DNA of 64,000 nt from Flavobacterium soli DSM 19725 (GCF_000422705.1 NZ_KE383907.1:185327-249326), one strand, 5' to 3'; shown: positions 52,628-61,074, counted from the stretch's first letter. Numbers and translations: made by a program. The notes: generated from the sequence alone by a model not told the origin.

Positions 52628-52655
52628 TTGTTGACGGAAAATTAATATAAATTTG
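52628..52655 (+). promoter_or_regulatory. Promoter of the 52679 gene
   Basis: TTG (52628-52630), 17 bp, TAAATTTG (52648-52655), 23 nt before the ATG. It lies directly right of the DnaA-box cluster. Confidence 0.6.
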
Positions 52656-52678
52656 GTCAAACATTTAAAACAAAAACA

Positions 52679-53272
52679 ATGAAAAAAGTTATTTTATCAG
52701 TATTAGCCGTAATGACATTCGGTTTTGCAAACGCACAAGAAGGAACAGAAGGTTTCGCAAAAGGAGATTTGTATTTAACAGGTTCACTTGGTATCAACTC
52801 AACTAAAATGGGTGATGCTAAATCTGACGGTTATAATTTTTCACCTGGAGTAGGTTATTTTCTAACTGAAAATATTGCTTTAGAAGCAGCTGTTTCAGTT
52901 AACAAGCAAACTATGACTATGGATTTTGAAGGAGAGTCTATGGAAGTTGAAGCGAAAGGTTTTGCTTTTTCAGTTGGTGGTAAATACTATTTTACTCCTG
53001 CTGACAAATTTTCTTTATTTGCAGGTTTAGGAGCTAGCTACGGAACTTCTAAAGTTGGTGATGGAGAAACTATTGATTTAAAATCTTTCGGAGTTGCTTT
53101 AGCTCCTGGGATTAACTATTTCTTCAGCAAAAATTTTGCAGGACAAGCTTCTGTTGGAGTTTTGGGTTATACGAGTTCTAAATTTGATGTTGATGGTGCT
53201 GAATCTACAAACACATTCAATTTATCTTTAGATATGACAAATGTTAATTTTGCATTAATCTATAAATTCTAA
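52679..53272 (+). CDS. Outer-membrane beta-barrel protein
   Basis: 197 residues with signal peptide MKKVILSVLAVMTFGFANAQ. The barrel pattern (GDLYLTGSLGINSTKM, YNFSPGVGYFLTENIALEAA, FSVGGKYYF, KFSLFAGLGASYGTS) ends with VNFALIYKF. This is the OmpW/PorT-like beta-barrel type. It has a recognisable promoter and a strong terminator, so it is likely an abundant single-gene transcript. Confidence 0.9.
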   Translation: MKKVILSVLAVMTFGFANAQEGTEGFAKGDLYLTGSLGINSTKMGDAKSDGYNFSPGVGYFLTENIALEAAVSVNKQTMTMDFEGESMEVEAKGFAFSVGGKYYFTPADKFSLFAGLGASYGTSKVGDGETIDLKSFGVALAPGINYFFSKNFAGQASVGVLGYTSSKFDVDGAESTNTFNLSLDMTNVNFALIYKF

Positions 53273-53297
53273 TCTTTTAATTCTAAAAGATATTGTT

Positions 53298-53328
53298 TTA
53301 AAACCACGCAATTTGCGTGGTTTTTTTA
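53298..53328 (+). terminator. Terminator after the 52679 beta-barrel gene
   Basis: AAACCACGCAA pairs with TTGCGTGGTTT around a single-base loop region, then T residues. The T run and GC-rich stem are strong. Confidence 0.9.
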
Positions 53329-53410
53329 TGCTCAAAAATCACTACTGTTAGGTATTTCATTGGGTTTGATCATAAGATAACTTTGCCTTGATAACTTAAA
53401 ATTAAAACAA

Positions 53411-53830
53411 ATGAAGACACTTAAATTATTTATTATGATAGTAGCAATCGGGATGGCTACTGTTTCTTGTGGTTCGGATGATGGAGGTTCGGGAGTGGAT
53501 CAGAACAATGTGATTGTTGGAAATTGGAAATACATTGGAGATCTTGATGAAAATGGATTCGAAGCCTCACAATATGAGCCCTGTGACGATGAATTCATGC
53601 TTTTTAATGGCAATGGCAGTTTTAAGCTTACCTACAATTATTGTGGCGAAGAAACCGAAATCTATCAGGGACAGTGGCGAAAGCTTGGAGAAGCAAACAT
53701 GTATAGATTCTCACTAGATGGTTTGACCGATGAATACAAGATCATATTTTCTGAAAATAATACGCGATTAACGCTTTATGAAGAAGAATTTGAGGGTGGT
53801 TTCTATGCATCGGTTTACGAAAAACAATAA
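53411..53830 (+). CDS. Lipocalin-like surface lipoprotein
   Basis: 139 residues. Lipobox TVSC at residues 17-20, followed by GSDDGG. An acidic stretch right after the lipidated cysteine resembles the lipoprotein surface-export signal of Bacteroidota. The body (VIVGNWKYIGDLDENGFEAS, DEFMLFNGNGSFKLTYNYC, GQWRKLGEANMYRFSLDGL) resembles lipocalin-like DUF families. Two cysteine residues may form a disulphide. Function unknown. TAACTTTG at 53378 may be its -7 box. Confidence 0.8.
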   Translation: MKTLKLFIMIVAIGMATVSCGSDDGGSGVDQNNVIVGNWKYIGDLDENGFEASQYEPCDDEFMLFNGNGSFKLTYNYCGEETEIYQGQWRKLGEANMYRFSLDGLTDEYKIIFSENNTRLTLYEEEFEGGFYASVYEKQ

Positions 53831-53920
53831 TTGATTCAAGGAGTTTTATCCTTTATCTATCCTAAACCTTTCTTTCCCGGAAAGGTTTTTTTATTGGTAA
53901 ATATTCTCGTAATTTGTGGA

Positions 53921-54817
53921 ATGAGCTGGAAAACATTTATCAAAAATTTTCAATCCTATCTAAAAATCGAACGAGGGTTGTCGCAAAACACCATCGACAA
54001 TTATTCATTTGATATCGAACGGTTATGTCAATTTTTGGATGAAAATCAAATAGAAATTTCCCCCATTAAAATTTCTGAAGAAACGATTCAGCAGTTTATT
54101 TATGAAATTTCAAAAGATGTGAACCCGAGGTCACAGGCCAGAATCATTTCGGGATTGAAAAGCTTTTTTAGCTATTTGATTTTTGAAGATTATAGACCTG
54201 ATAATCCCCTGGAACTCATAGAAGCGCCACGAATAGGAAGGAAATTGCCTGATACTTTATCAGTCGAGGATATTGATCGGCTGATTGGTGCCATCGACTT
54301 GAGTACTCCCGAAGGTGAACGAAATAGGGCCATGCTCGAAACGCTTTATGGTTGTGGTCTTCGCGTTTCCGAATTGACGATACTCAAAATTTCGGATTTG
54401 TTTTTTGATGAAGGTTTTCTAAAAGTGACTGGAAAAGGAAACAAGCAACGATTTGTTCCCATTGGTGATTTGACTCAAAAATATATTGAGATTTATAGAA
54501 CATCAATCAGAAATCATTTGAACATTCAAAAAGGCCACGAAGACACACTTTTCCTGAACCGAAGAGGAAAACAGCTCACGAGAGCCATGATTTTCACTAT
54601 CATTAAAGATTTGGCTACAGCCATAAACCTTAACAAAATCATCAGTCCCCATACCTTGAGACATTCTTTTGCAACTCATCTGCTCGAAAATGGAGCCGAC
54701 TTGAGATCGATACAGTTGATGCTTGGACATGAATCTATCACGACGACAGAGATTTATGTTCATCTCAATAGAAAGCACCTTTCGGAAATAATGAACTCAT
54801 TTCATCCAAGAAAATAA
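53921..54817 (+). CDS. xerD: Site-specific tyrosine recombinase XerD-like
   Basis: 298 residues from the ATG at 53921; the in-frame ORF extends upstream to 53831 but those residues are not recombinase-like. The SAM-like core-binding domain is at 1-85, the catalytic domain at 105-290 with Arg148 (GCGLRVSEL), Lys172, His244 and Arg247 (SPHTLRHSF), His270 and nucleophile Tyr279. It resolves chromosome dimers at dif. Its length is the usual one for XerC/XerD. Location near a candidate origin does not itself argue against, since xer genes are not fixed near dif. Confidence 0.93.
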   Translation: MSWKTFIKNFQSYLKIERGLSQNTIDNYSFDIERLCQFLDENQIEISPIKISEETIQQFIYEISKDVNPRSQARIISGLKSFFSYLIFEDYRPDNPLELIEAPRIGRKLPDTLSVEDIDRLIGAIDLSTPEGERNRAMLETLYGCGLRVSELTILKISDLFFDEGFLKVTGKGNKQRFVPIGDLTQKYIEIYRTSIRNHLNIQKGHEDTLFLNRRGKQLTRAMIFTIIKDLATAINLNKIISPHTLRHSFATHLLENGADLRSIQLMLGHESITTTEIYVHLNRKHLSEIMNSFHPRK

Positions 54818-54836
54818 AACCTATGTAAATTTTGTG

Positions 54837-54844
54837 TAAATTTG
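54837..54844 (+). promoter_or_regulatory. Candidate -7 element for the histidine kinase operon
   Basis: TAAATTTG, 56 nt before the ATG at 54901. No clear -33 TTG. Confidence 0.35.
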
Positions 54845-54900
54845 CCACCGTTTAATACGACCTTTTTGAATTTTCAAAGGGTTCAGCCCCAATTAAATAC

Positions 54901-56421
54901 ATGAAACTAGATAAGTTCCCTGATTCGTACCGGTATAAAGAAAAGAATGTTTTTTATGACAAGCTTCTATCGCAAATACCAGATTTGATCTTCCAGATGA
55001 CCATTTCGGAAAACGGATCCATAAAGTTTCCTTTCTTGAGTAAGTCGGTAGTAAGTCATTTTGAACTAACCGAAGAAGAAATAGAGCAAAATACTATCGA
55101 TGTACTACAGAAGAAAATCCTTACCGAAGATTTTCATGCTTTTTTAAATTCTATTGAAAATGCAAAAGTAAATCTGAACACCTGGTTTTTTGAATTTAGA
55201 TGCAATCTCCCAGAAAAAGGACTGAGATGGTATCGAGTGAATGCGACAATTGAACGCGATGGTGGGTTGCTTGTTTTTTATGGAAGAGTTAGTGATACTA
55301 CCGAAAATGTACAGCAGGAACTAAAACTAAAAATTTCCGAGCAACGATATGAATTTGCCCTCGAAGCATCATCTGAAGGAATTTGGGATTTGGACGTGAA
55401 GACGAACCAAGTCTTTTTTTCATCACAGTCCATGAAAATGCTGGGTTTTGAGGAGAAAGATAGTATCATGGCAATTGATAAATGGGATAGTCGAATCCAC
55501 CCAGAAGATATTGAAAAATATAAAAAAGACATTCAGTACCATTTTGAAAACAAGACACCTTTTTATAAGAATTTGCAAAGAGTGCAAACAAATGATGGTG
55601 CTTATAAATGGATTTTAAGCAAAGGAAAAGTAATCGAGCGAGATACTTTGGGCAATCCATTGAGGGTTATCGGGATGCATTCTGATATTTCCAGGCAAAT
55701 TGAAAAGGAGAATGAATTGAAGCGAACTTTGGAAATTTTGAACGAACAAAACAAGCGATTGCTGAATTTCGCCCATATTGTTTCCCATAATTTACGTTCG
55801 CATGCTGGAAACTTCAAAATGCTTTTGGATATAATTGAAGGTGATAATGAACAGGATATCAAAGACGAAAGTTTGATTTATTTGAGAACAAATTCGAATG
55901 ATTTATCTGAAACTATTGAGAATTTAAAGGAATTAGTCGATATTCATTCTGATCTAAAACCAATTAAAGAGCATCTTAATCTTTCTCAATACCTTAGAAA
56001 GATGATTAATTTGTTGAGTGAAGAATTTACAAGACATAAAGTCGATATAAGAATCAATATTCCAGAAGATTTGACGGTGCATTTCAATCCTGCTTATCTG
56101 GAAAGTTTACTTTTGAATTTTTCTACAAATGCTGTCAAGTATTCACACCCAGAACGAACACCAAAAATTCATTATGATTTTGCGATTGTAAATGGAGAAA
56201 AGGTTTTGTCGATATCGGATAACGGACTAGGAATTGACCTGGAAAAACATGGTGAAGCACTCTTCGGGATGTATAAAACCTTTCATAGACATCCTAATTC
56301 TAGAGGAATTGGATTGTTCATGTCAAAGAACCAGGTTGAAGCAATGGGGGGGAGAATTGAAGTTGTGAGTAAAGTGAACTCAGGTTCGTGTTTTAAAATT
56401 TATTTTAATGAAGAATTATAA
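54901..56421 (+). CDS. PAS domain sensor histidine kinase
   Basis: 506 residues with no membrane segment, so probably cytoplasmic. Two PAS regions lie at about 20-140 and 145-265 (EASSEGIWDLDVKTNQVFFS, WDSRIHPEDIEKY, YKWILSKGKVIERD). A short coiled coil leads to the HisKA-like dimerisation region with the phospho-acceptor His296 in AHIVSHNLRS. The HATPase domain shows the N box (LNFSTNAVKYSH), DNGLGIDL and GIGLFMSKNQVEAMGG. It overlaps the response-regulator gene by 14 bp. The signal sensed is unknown. Confidence 0.92.
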   Translation: MKLDKFPDSYRYKEKNVFYDKLLSQIPDLIFQMTISENGSIKFPFLSKSVVSHFELTEEEIEQNTIDVLQKKILTEDFHAFLNSIENAKVNLNTWFFEFRCNLPEKGLRWYRVNATIERDGGLLVFYGRVSDTTENVQQELKLKISEQRYEFALEASSEGIWDLDVKTNQVFFSSQSMKMLGFEEKDSIMAIDKWDSRIHPEDIEKYKKDIQYHFENKTPFYKNLQRVQTNDGAYKWILSKGKVIERDTLGNPLRVIGMHSDISRQIEKENELKRTLEILNEQNKRLLNFAHIVSHNLRSHAGNFKMLLDIIEGDNEQDIKDESLIYLRTNSNDLSETIENLKELVDIHSDLKPIKEHLNLSQYLRKMINLLSEEFTRHKVDIRINIPEDLTVHFNPAYLESLLLNFSTNAVKYSHPERTPKIHYDFAIVNGEKVLSISDNGLGIDLEKHGEALFGMYKTFHRHPNSRGIGLFMSKNQVEAMGGRIEVVSKVNSGSCFKIYFNEEL

Positions 56422-56803
56422 AAAGGTTTTTGTGGTTGACGATGATAAGATTTATCATTTTATTTTAAAAAATTTATTGAATAAGAACGGAATTTCCGTT
56501 ACACCTTGCTTCTGTGAAAATGGTTTAGATGCATTAGAAGCGCTAAAACAAAAAATCAGTACGAATTCGCTTCCGGATGTTATTATGTTGGATATCAATA
56601 TGCCTGTGATGGATGGGTGGCAATTTTTGGAAGAATTCAAGAAACTAAAAGCCGATTTTAATTTGCAAACACCCATTTATCTCATTACTTCTTCTAATGA
56701 CAGTGTAGATATAAATAGAGCAAAAGTGTATGAAAATGAAATCTCAGATTATTTCCTGAAGCCTATCAATGAGGCAGATATCTGCAAGATATTTTTGAAT
56801 TAG
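56408..56803 (+). CDS. Single-domain response regulator
   Basis: 131 residues, receiver domain only. Acidic pocket DDD at 11-13, phospho-acceptor Asp62 in IMLDINMPVMDG, Thr/Ser near TSSND, and Lys in FLKPI close to the C-terminus. There is no DNA-binding output, so it acts through protein contacts, as in Rcp-type regulators. It is translated from the same message as the PAS kinase, with a 14-bp overlap in another frame. Confidence 0.93.
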   Translation: MKNYKKVFVVDDDKIYHFILKNLLNKNGISVTPCFCENGLDALEALKQKISTNSLPDVIMLDINMPVMDGWQFLEEFKKLKADFNLQTPIYLITSSNDSVDINRAKVYENEISDYFLKPINEADICKIFLN

Positions 56804-56902
56804 GAAATAATTTTAGCGACAATTTCATTTTTTATTTCTCTCCAAAGAAATGATGTCACAACCAAATAAATAGTATTTTTGAAGGCTGAATTTTAGATTC
56901 GG

Positions 56903-58333
56903 ATGTCAAAAATACTGTTTATGAAAGAATGTATACTATCCCAAGAAATGATTGACCAGCTCGAAAAAGTAGTGGGTCAATCCTTTCTTTTTTTAGACGA
57001 AGTCACCCGAAACCATTATGGACATGACGAAACGGAAGATTATGTTTTTCCGCCATCGATCGTGCTAAAACCTGGAACGCCCGAAGAAATTTCGGAGATT
57101 CTAAAAATTGCCAACCAATTTCATATTCCAGTAACTCCAATTGGTGGTAGGACGGGTTTGAGTGGTGGGGCTTTGAGTATCCATAAAGGCATCGGGTTAT
57201 CAATGGAACGTTTCAATAAAATCCTCACTATTGACGAAAAAAATCTGCAGGTAATTGTGGAACCAGCTGTTATTACTCAGGTTTTAAGAGAGGCTGTCGC
57301 CGAAAAAAATCTGTTTTATCCTCCTGATCCAAGTAGTCAAGGAAGTTGCTGGATAGGCGGAAATGTAGCCGAAAATTCGGGTGGAGCTAGAGCTGTGAAA
57401 TATGGAGTTACCAAGGATTATGTACTGAATCTCGAAGTAGTTTTGCCAACAGGCGAGATTATTTGGACTGGAGCCAATACTTTAAAAAACTCCACGGGTT
57501 ATAACTTGACGCAATTGATGGTAGGAAGCGAAGGTACTTTGGGGGTCATTACAAAAATTGTGATGAAGCTTTTGCCTAAGAATTCTCATAATATATTAAT
57601 GTTGGTTCCTTTTTTTGATGCAAATCAAGCTTGTGAAGCGGTTTCAAAGATTTTTAGTGCTGGAATCACGCCAAGTGCATTGGAGTTTATGGAACGAGAT
57701 GCTATCGATTGGACCTTGCGTTTTGTAGATGGTGTTAGCATTGCTATAAAAGATGAAGTTCAGGCTCATCTTTTGATTGAAGTGGATGGAAATTATCCCG
57801 ACGTTCTTTTTGCAGAAGCTGAAAAAATCAGCGAAGTATTGGAGCAATTCAACATCGATGAAATTCTTTTTGCCGATACCGAAGACCAAAAAAATGCCCT
57901 TTGGAAAATGCGAAGAGCTGTTGGCGAAGCCGTAAAATCAAATTCAATTTATAAAGAAGAAGATACGGTAGTGCCACGATATGAACTGCCAAAATTATTA
58001 ATTGGCATCAAAACAATCGGAGATAAATACGGATTCAAATCGGTTTGTTATGGTCATGCAGGTGATGGAAATTTACATGTGAATATCGTAAAAGGCAATA
58101 TGTCTGATGAGGATTGGAAAACTGAAATTCCAAAAGGAATCCGCGAGATATTTGAATTGACGGTAGCCTTGAAGGGAACACTTTCTGGTGAACACGGCAT
58201 TGGGTATGTTCAAAAAAATTATATGGATATCGCCTTCAATAACACTCAGTTGCTTTTGATGAAAGGCATTAAAAAGGTGTTTGACCCGAATGGTATTTTA
58301 AATCCTGGAAAGGTCTTGCCGGATTATATCTAA
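56903..58333 (+). CDS. FAD-binding oxidase of the GlcD/D-lactate dehydrogenase type
   Basis: 476 residues; the ATG at 56903 or one at 56921 (MKECIL) may start it. The PCMH-type FAD domain has PVTPIGGRTGLSGGALS and GNVAENSGGARAVKYGVTKDYV. The C-terminal FAD-oxidase C domain includes HAGDGNLHVNIVKG, GEHGIGYVQ and FDPNGILNPGKVLP. It oxidises a 2-hydroxy acid such as glycolate or D-lactate. No Fe-S partner subunit (GlcF) is adjacent, so it may be a single-subunit enzyme. Confidence 0.92.
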   Translation: MSKILFMKECILSQEMIDQLEKVVGQSFLFLDEVTRNHYGHDETEDYVFPPSIVLKPGTPEEISEILKIANQFHIPVTPIGGRTGLSGGALSIHKGIGLSMERFNKILTIDEKNLQVIVEPAVITQVLREAVAEKNLFYPPDPSSQGSCWIGGNVAENSGGARAVKYGVTKDYVLNLEVVLPTGEIIWTGANTLKNSTGYNLTQLMVGSEGTLGVITKIVMKLLPKNSHNILMLVPFFDANQACEAVSKIFSAGITPSALEFMERDAIDWTLRFVDGVSIAIKDEVQAHLLIEVDGNYPDVLFAEAEKISEVLEQFNIDEILFADTEDQKNALWKMRRAVGEAVKSNSIYKEEDTVVPRYELPKLLIGIKTIGDKYGFKSVCYGHAGDGNLHVNIVKGNMSDEDWKTEIPKGIREIFELTVALKGTLSGEHGIGYVQKNYMDIAFNNTQLLLMKGIKKVFDPNGILNPGKVLPDYI

Positions 58334-58351
58334 ATGTTAAGAAAAAACTAA

Positions 58352-58371
58352 AATACGACATTTGTCGTATT
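58352..58371. promoter_or_regulatory. Perfect short palindrome before a beta-barrel gene
   Basis: AATACGAC and GTCGTATT flank ATTT. No T run follows. It lies 56 bp before the 58428 ATG and 18 bp after the oxidase stop, and could be an operator or an mRNA hairpin. Confidence 0.4.
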
Positions 58372-58427
58372 GTTCGAGAATGCTTCTAAAGCTAATTTTA
58401 CAGTATTAATAACTAAAACAATTAATC

Positions 58428-58913
58428 ATGAAAAAATTAGTACTAGGAGCATTTTTGTTTGCAGGAACTTTAGGAATGACTGCACAAGAAACAAGATTTG
58501 GAGTAAAAGCGGGTGTGGATTTTGCAACCGTAGAACAAACAGTAACCGTTATGGGATTTACTGCAACAGCGAAAGGTTCTGAAACAGGATTCTTCGTTGG
58601 TGGTTTTGCAGAAATTGGTGTCAACGAAAGTTTTGCCATTCAGCCAGAAGTTTTATACGTTTCAATCAAAGATTTTAATCTTTTGAACGTTCCAGTTTTA
58701 GGAAAGTACACTTTTGCTGAGAAGTTTAATGTGATGGCTGGGCCAAGTATCAACTACTTGCTGGATGCAGAAGAAGATGAATTCAAAGTAAATGTAGATT
58801 TTGGTGCGGGTTATGATTTTACTGAAGATCTGGACGTTTCTGCTCGTTATTCAATGGGATTTGGAGATGTAAAAGTAAGCGGAATCTATGTAGGAGTGGG
58901 TTATAAATTTTAA
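58428..58913 (+). CDS. Outer-membrane beta-barrel (porin-family) protein
   Basis: 161 residues. Signal peptide MKKLVLGAFLFAGTLGMTAQ. The TRFGVKAGVDFATVE, FAIQPEVLYVSI, NVPVLGKYTFA, FNVMAGPSINYLL and terminal VGVGYKF segments match the barrels at 51189 and 51872. A one-gene transcript, closed by the hairpin at 58938-58966. Probably abundant in the outer membrane. Function unknown. Confidence 0.9.
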   Translation: MKKLVLGAFLFAGTLGMTAQETRFGVKAGVDFATVEQTVTVMGFTATAKGSETGFFVGGFAEIGVNESFAIQPEVLYVSIKDFNLLNVPVLGKYTFAEKFNVMAGPSINYLLDAEEDEFKVNVDFGAGYDFTEDLDVSARYSMGFGDVKVSGIYVGVGYKF

Positions 58914-58937
58914 TAATTGTTTTGTGTTTTAAGTTGA

Positions 58938-58966
58938 AAAACCATCCGCCTCGGCGGATGGTTTTG
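58938..58966. terminator. Bidirectional terminator
   Basis: AACCATCCGCC and GGCGGATGGTT form a GC-rich stem with TC(G) in the loop and A/T flanks, between the beta-barrel gene and the small - strand gene at 58973. Confidence 0.9.
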
Positions 58967-58972
58967 TTTTTT

Positions 58973-59083
58973 TTAGTCTCTTTTTGGAGCATTTTTCTTA
59001 GCTCGTTTTTCTTCTTTTTTTTCCTTTGCAGTTTTCAAAGGTTCTTTCTTTACGGTTTTTTTTGCATCCTGACTCTTTGCCAT
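58973..59083 (-). CDS. Very small lysine-rich protein (36 aa)
   Basis: 36 residues from the ATG at 59083 to a TAA at 58973-58975, read codon by codon. It begins MAKSQDAKKTVKKEPLK and ends NAPKRD. About 40 percent of residues are Lys and it has several Glu, with no hydrophobic segment. It is followed by the shared terminator. Its charge suggests a disordered nucleic-acid or ribosome-associated peptide (inference). It is below the usual gene-calling limit, so it may be missed in automatic annotation. Confidence 0.7.
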   Translation of the reverse strand: MAKSQDAKKTVKKEPLKTAKEKKEEKRAKKNAPKRD

Positions 59084-59164
59084 AATTATATTTTTTTTAG
59101 GTGAATTTAATTTTAAGTTATGGAGTAAATATAATAATAGTATTGCTTTAAATTTTATTTTTTT

Positions 59165-59707
59165 TTAAAAGGTTATCGAATAGCAAACGCATTCTCGAAG
59201 CCGATTGTCATTTAATAATAAAGGATGGTCAAAGTTTTCAAGCTTTTGCATGCCAATTTTTTTCATTACTTCTTCGGATTTGATATTTATTTTTGGAGCG
59301 ATTGCAACTATTTCTTTAATACCCAATTGATTGAACTCGTAGTTCAAGCAAGCTTTTGCACCTTCGGTTGCATAGCCTTTATACCAATGGTTTTCGGATA
59401 ATCGCCAGCCAATATCCACACAAGGAGTGAAATCTGATTCAAAATCTTTATCGGATAATCCAATAAATCCAATAAAAGTATCGCTTTCCAAAACATCTAC
59501 AGCAAAATAGCAATACTTGTTTGCTACAAATTGCTCTTGCATTCTTTCTATAAAATTTTTTGTTTCTTCGAGAGAGAGAATAGATGGAAAAAATTCCATC
59601 ACGTTTGGATTTTGGTTGATGATTACCATTTTCCCGATGTCGCTTTCAATCCAATTTCTGAAACCTAATCTTTCGGAAGTGAAAATATAGTTCTTACTAC
59701 TGTTCAT
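59165..59707 (-). CDS. GNAT family N-acetyltransferase (RimJ/RimL type)
   Basis: 180 residues. YIFTSERLGFRNWIESDIGK at the N-terminus, YFAVDVLESDTFIGFIGLSD in the middle, and GWRLSENHWYKGYATEGAKACL as the acetyl-CoA loop, followed by AIAPKINIKSEEVMKKIGMQ. Substrate unknown. It is divergent from tgt and has a -7-like CAAAATTA at 59734 on the + strand. Confidence 0.9.
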   Translation of the reverse strand: MNSSKNYIFTSERLGFRNWIESDIGKMVIINQNPNVMEFFPSILSLEETKNFIERMQEQFVANKYCYFAVDVLESDTFIGFIGLSDKDFESDFTPCVDIGWRLSENHWYKGYATEGAKACLNYEFNQLGIKEIVAIAPKINIKSEEVMKKIGMQKLENFDHPLLLNDNRLRECVCYSITF

Positions 59708-59802
59708 AGCTATTTATTTATCTGCGGAAGCGACAAAATTAAAGTTTAAAAATTAATAATTTCCATCGAAATATTAATGTTAAATAAAATCCTAAATCCT
59801 GA

Positions 59803-59830
59803 TTGATAAATCCTAAATAATTTATCTTTG
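59803..59830 (+). promoter_or_regulatory. Promoter of tgt
   Basis: TTG (59803-59805), 17 bp, TATCTTTG (59823-59830). Transcription would start near 59836, at the base of a small hairpin. Confidence 0.65.
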
Positions 59831-59833
59831 CCG

Positions 59834-59849
59834 TCCCGAACAGTCGGGA
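59834..59849 (+). promoter_or_regulatory. Small hairpin at the 5' end of the tgt message
   Basis: TCCCGA and TCGGGA pair around ACAG, 13 nt before the tgt ATG. The CCCGA/TCGGG core recurs in several terminators and in dispersed element copy D. Confidence 0.5.
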
Positions 59850-59862
59850 GAAAAACGTTTTT

Positions 59863-60993
59863 ATGAAGTTTGATTTATTACAGAAAGACCCTCAGTCAAA
59901 AGCCCGTGCCGGAAGTATCACTACGGATCACGGTGTGATTGAAACCCCTATTTTTATGCCAGTTGGAACTGTAGCTTCTGTAAAAGGAGTGCACCAACGC
60001 GAATTGAAAGAAGAAATCAACCCGGATATCATCCTCGGAAATACCTATCACTTATACCTTCGTCCTCAAACCGAAATCTTGGAAAAAGCCGGAGGTTTGC
60101 ATAAATTCATGAATTGGGATCGAAATATCCTGACCGATTCTGGAGGTTATCAGGTGTATTCCCTTTCGGCAAATAGAAAAATAAAGGAAGAAGGAGTGAA
60201 ATTCAAATCGCATATCGACGGTTCCTACCATTTTTTTACACCCGAAAATGTAATGGAAATTCAACGCACCATCGGAGCCGATATTATTATGGCTTTTGAT
60301 GAATGCACACCTTATCCATGTGATTATCGTTATGCTCAACGTTCGATGCACATGACACACCGTTGGTTGGATAGATGCATCAATCATTTGGATAAATTAC
60401 CTTTCAAATATGGTTATGAGCAAACTTTTTTTCCGATAGTTCAAGGAAGTACTTATAAAGATTTACGTCGTCAATCGGCAGAATATATAGCCAATTCAGG
60501 TCAACAAGGAAATGCAATCGGTGGACTTTCTGTTGGAGAACCAGCCGAAGAAATGTATGCCATGACTGAAGTGGTTTGCGAGATTTTACCAGAAGACAAG
60601 CCAAGATACCTGATGGGTGTGGGGACGCCAATCAATATTTTGGAAAATATCGCCCTCGGAATTGACATGTTCGATTGTGTGATGCCAACCAGAAATGCCC
60701 GAAACGGTATGCTTTTTACAGCACACGGAACCATCAATATCAAAAATAAAAAGTGGGAAGCCGATTTTTCTCCGCTTGACGAAATGGGACATACATTTGT
60801 TGATACAGAATATACAAAAGCCTATCTGAGACATCTTTTTGCAGCCAATGAATATCTTGGAAAGCAAATCGCCACGATTCATAATCTTGGATTTTATATG
60901 TGGTTGGTTCGCGAAGCCAGAAAACATATCTTAGCGGGAGATTTCCGCCAGTGGAAAGAAATGATGGTAAAACAAATGGATCAAAGGTTATAA
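59863..60993 (+). CDS. tgt: tRNA-guanine transglycosylase
   Basis: 376 residues. It exchanges guanine-34 for preQ1 in tRNAs with GUN anticodons. Asp92 in TDSGGYQVYSL and the nucleophile Asp271 in GIDMFDCVMPTRNARNG are present. The usual zinc ligands CxCxxC before TRAYL are absent; residues 306-317 instead read DEMGHTFVDTEY, although the later IHNLGFY histidine remains. The rest of the fold is intact, so the enzyme is probably active without the usual metal site. It has its own promoter. Confidence 0.96.
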   Translation: MKFDLLQKDPQSKARAGSITTDHGVIETPIFMPVGTVASVKGVHQRELKEEINPDIILGNTYHLYLRPQTEILEKAGGLHKFMNWDRNILTDSGGYQVYSLSANRKIKEEGVKFKSHIDGSYHFFTPENVMEIQRTIGADIIMAFDECTPYPCDYRYAQRSMHMTHRWLDRCINHLDKLPFKYGYEQTFFPIVQGSTYKDLRRQSAEYIANSGQQGNAIGGLSVGEPAEEMYAMTEVVCEILPEDKPRYLMGVGTPINILENIALGIDMFDCVMPTRNARNGMLFTAHGTINIKNKKWEADFSPLDEMGHTFVDTEYTKAYLRHLFAANEYLGKQIATIHNLGFYMWLVREARKHILAGDFRQWKEMMVKQMDQRL

Positions 60994-60997
60994 AAAT

Positions 60998-61074
60998 GTT
61001 TAAGATTTAAAGTTTAAGGTTCTTGTGGAAACTTTTAAACTTTAAACCTTAAACTTTAAACCTTAAACTTTAAA
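60998..61074 (+). repeat. Heptad-built inverted repeat in the LptF/G leader
   Basis: Left units GTTTAAG, ATTTAAA, GTTTAAG (60998-61018); right units TTTTAAA, CTTTAAA, CCTTAAA, CTTTAAA, CCTTAAA, CTTTAAA (61033-61074), in exact 7-nt register and complementary to the left arm. The ATG follows at 61083. Confidence 0.9.

Noticed and set aside
53831..53920. N-terminal extension of XerD
   Set aside because: The extra 30 residues are not recombinase-like; the ATG at 53921 gives the usual 298-residue length.
59820..59862. preQ1 riboswitch before tgt
   Set aside because: Only a 6-bp hairpin is present; the pseudoknot-forming A-rich tail and conserved aptamer bases of preQ1 riboswitches are not seen, and the leader is about 30 nt.
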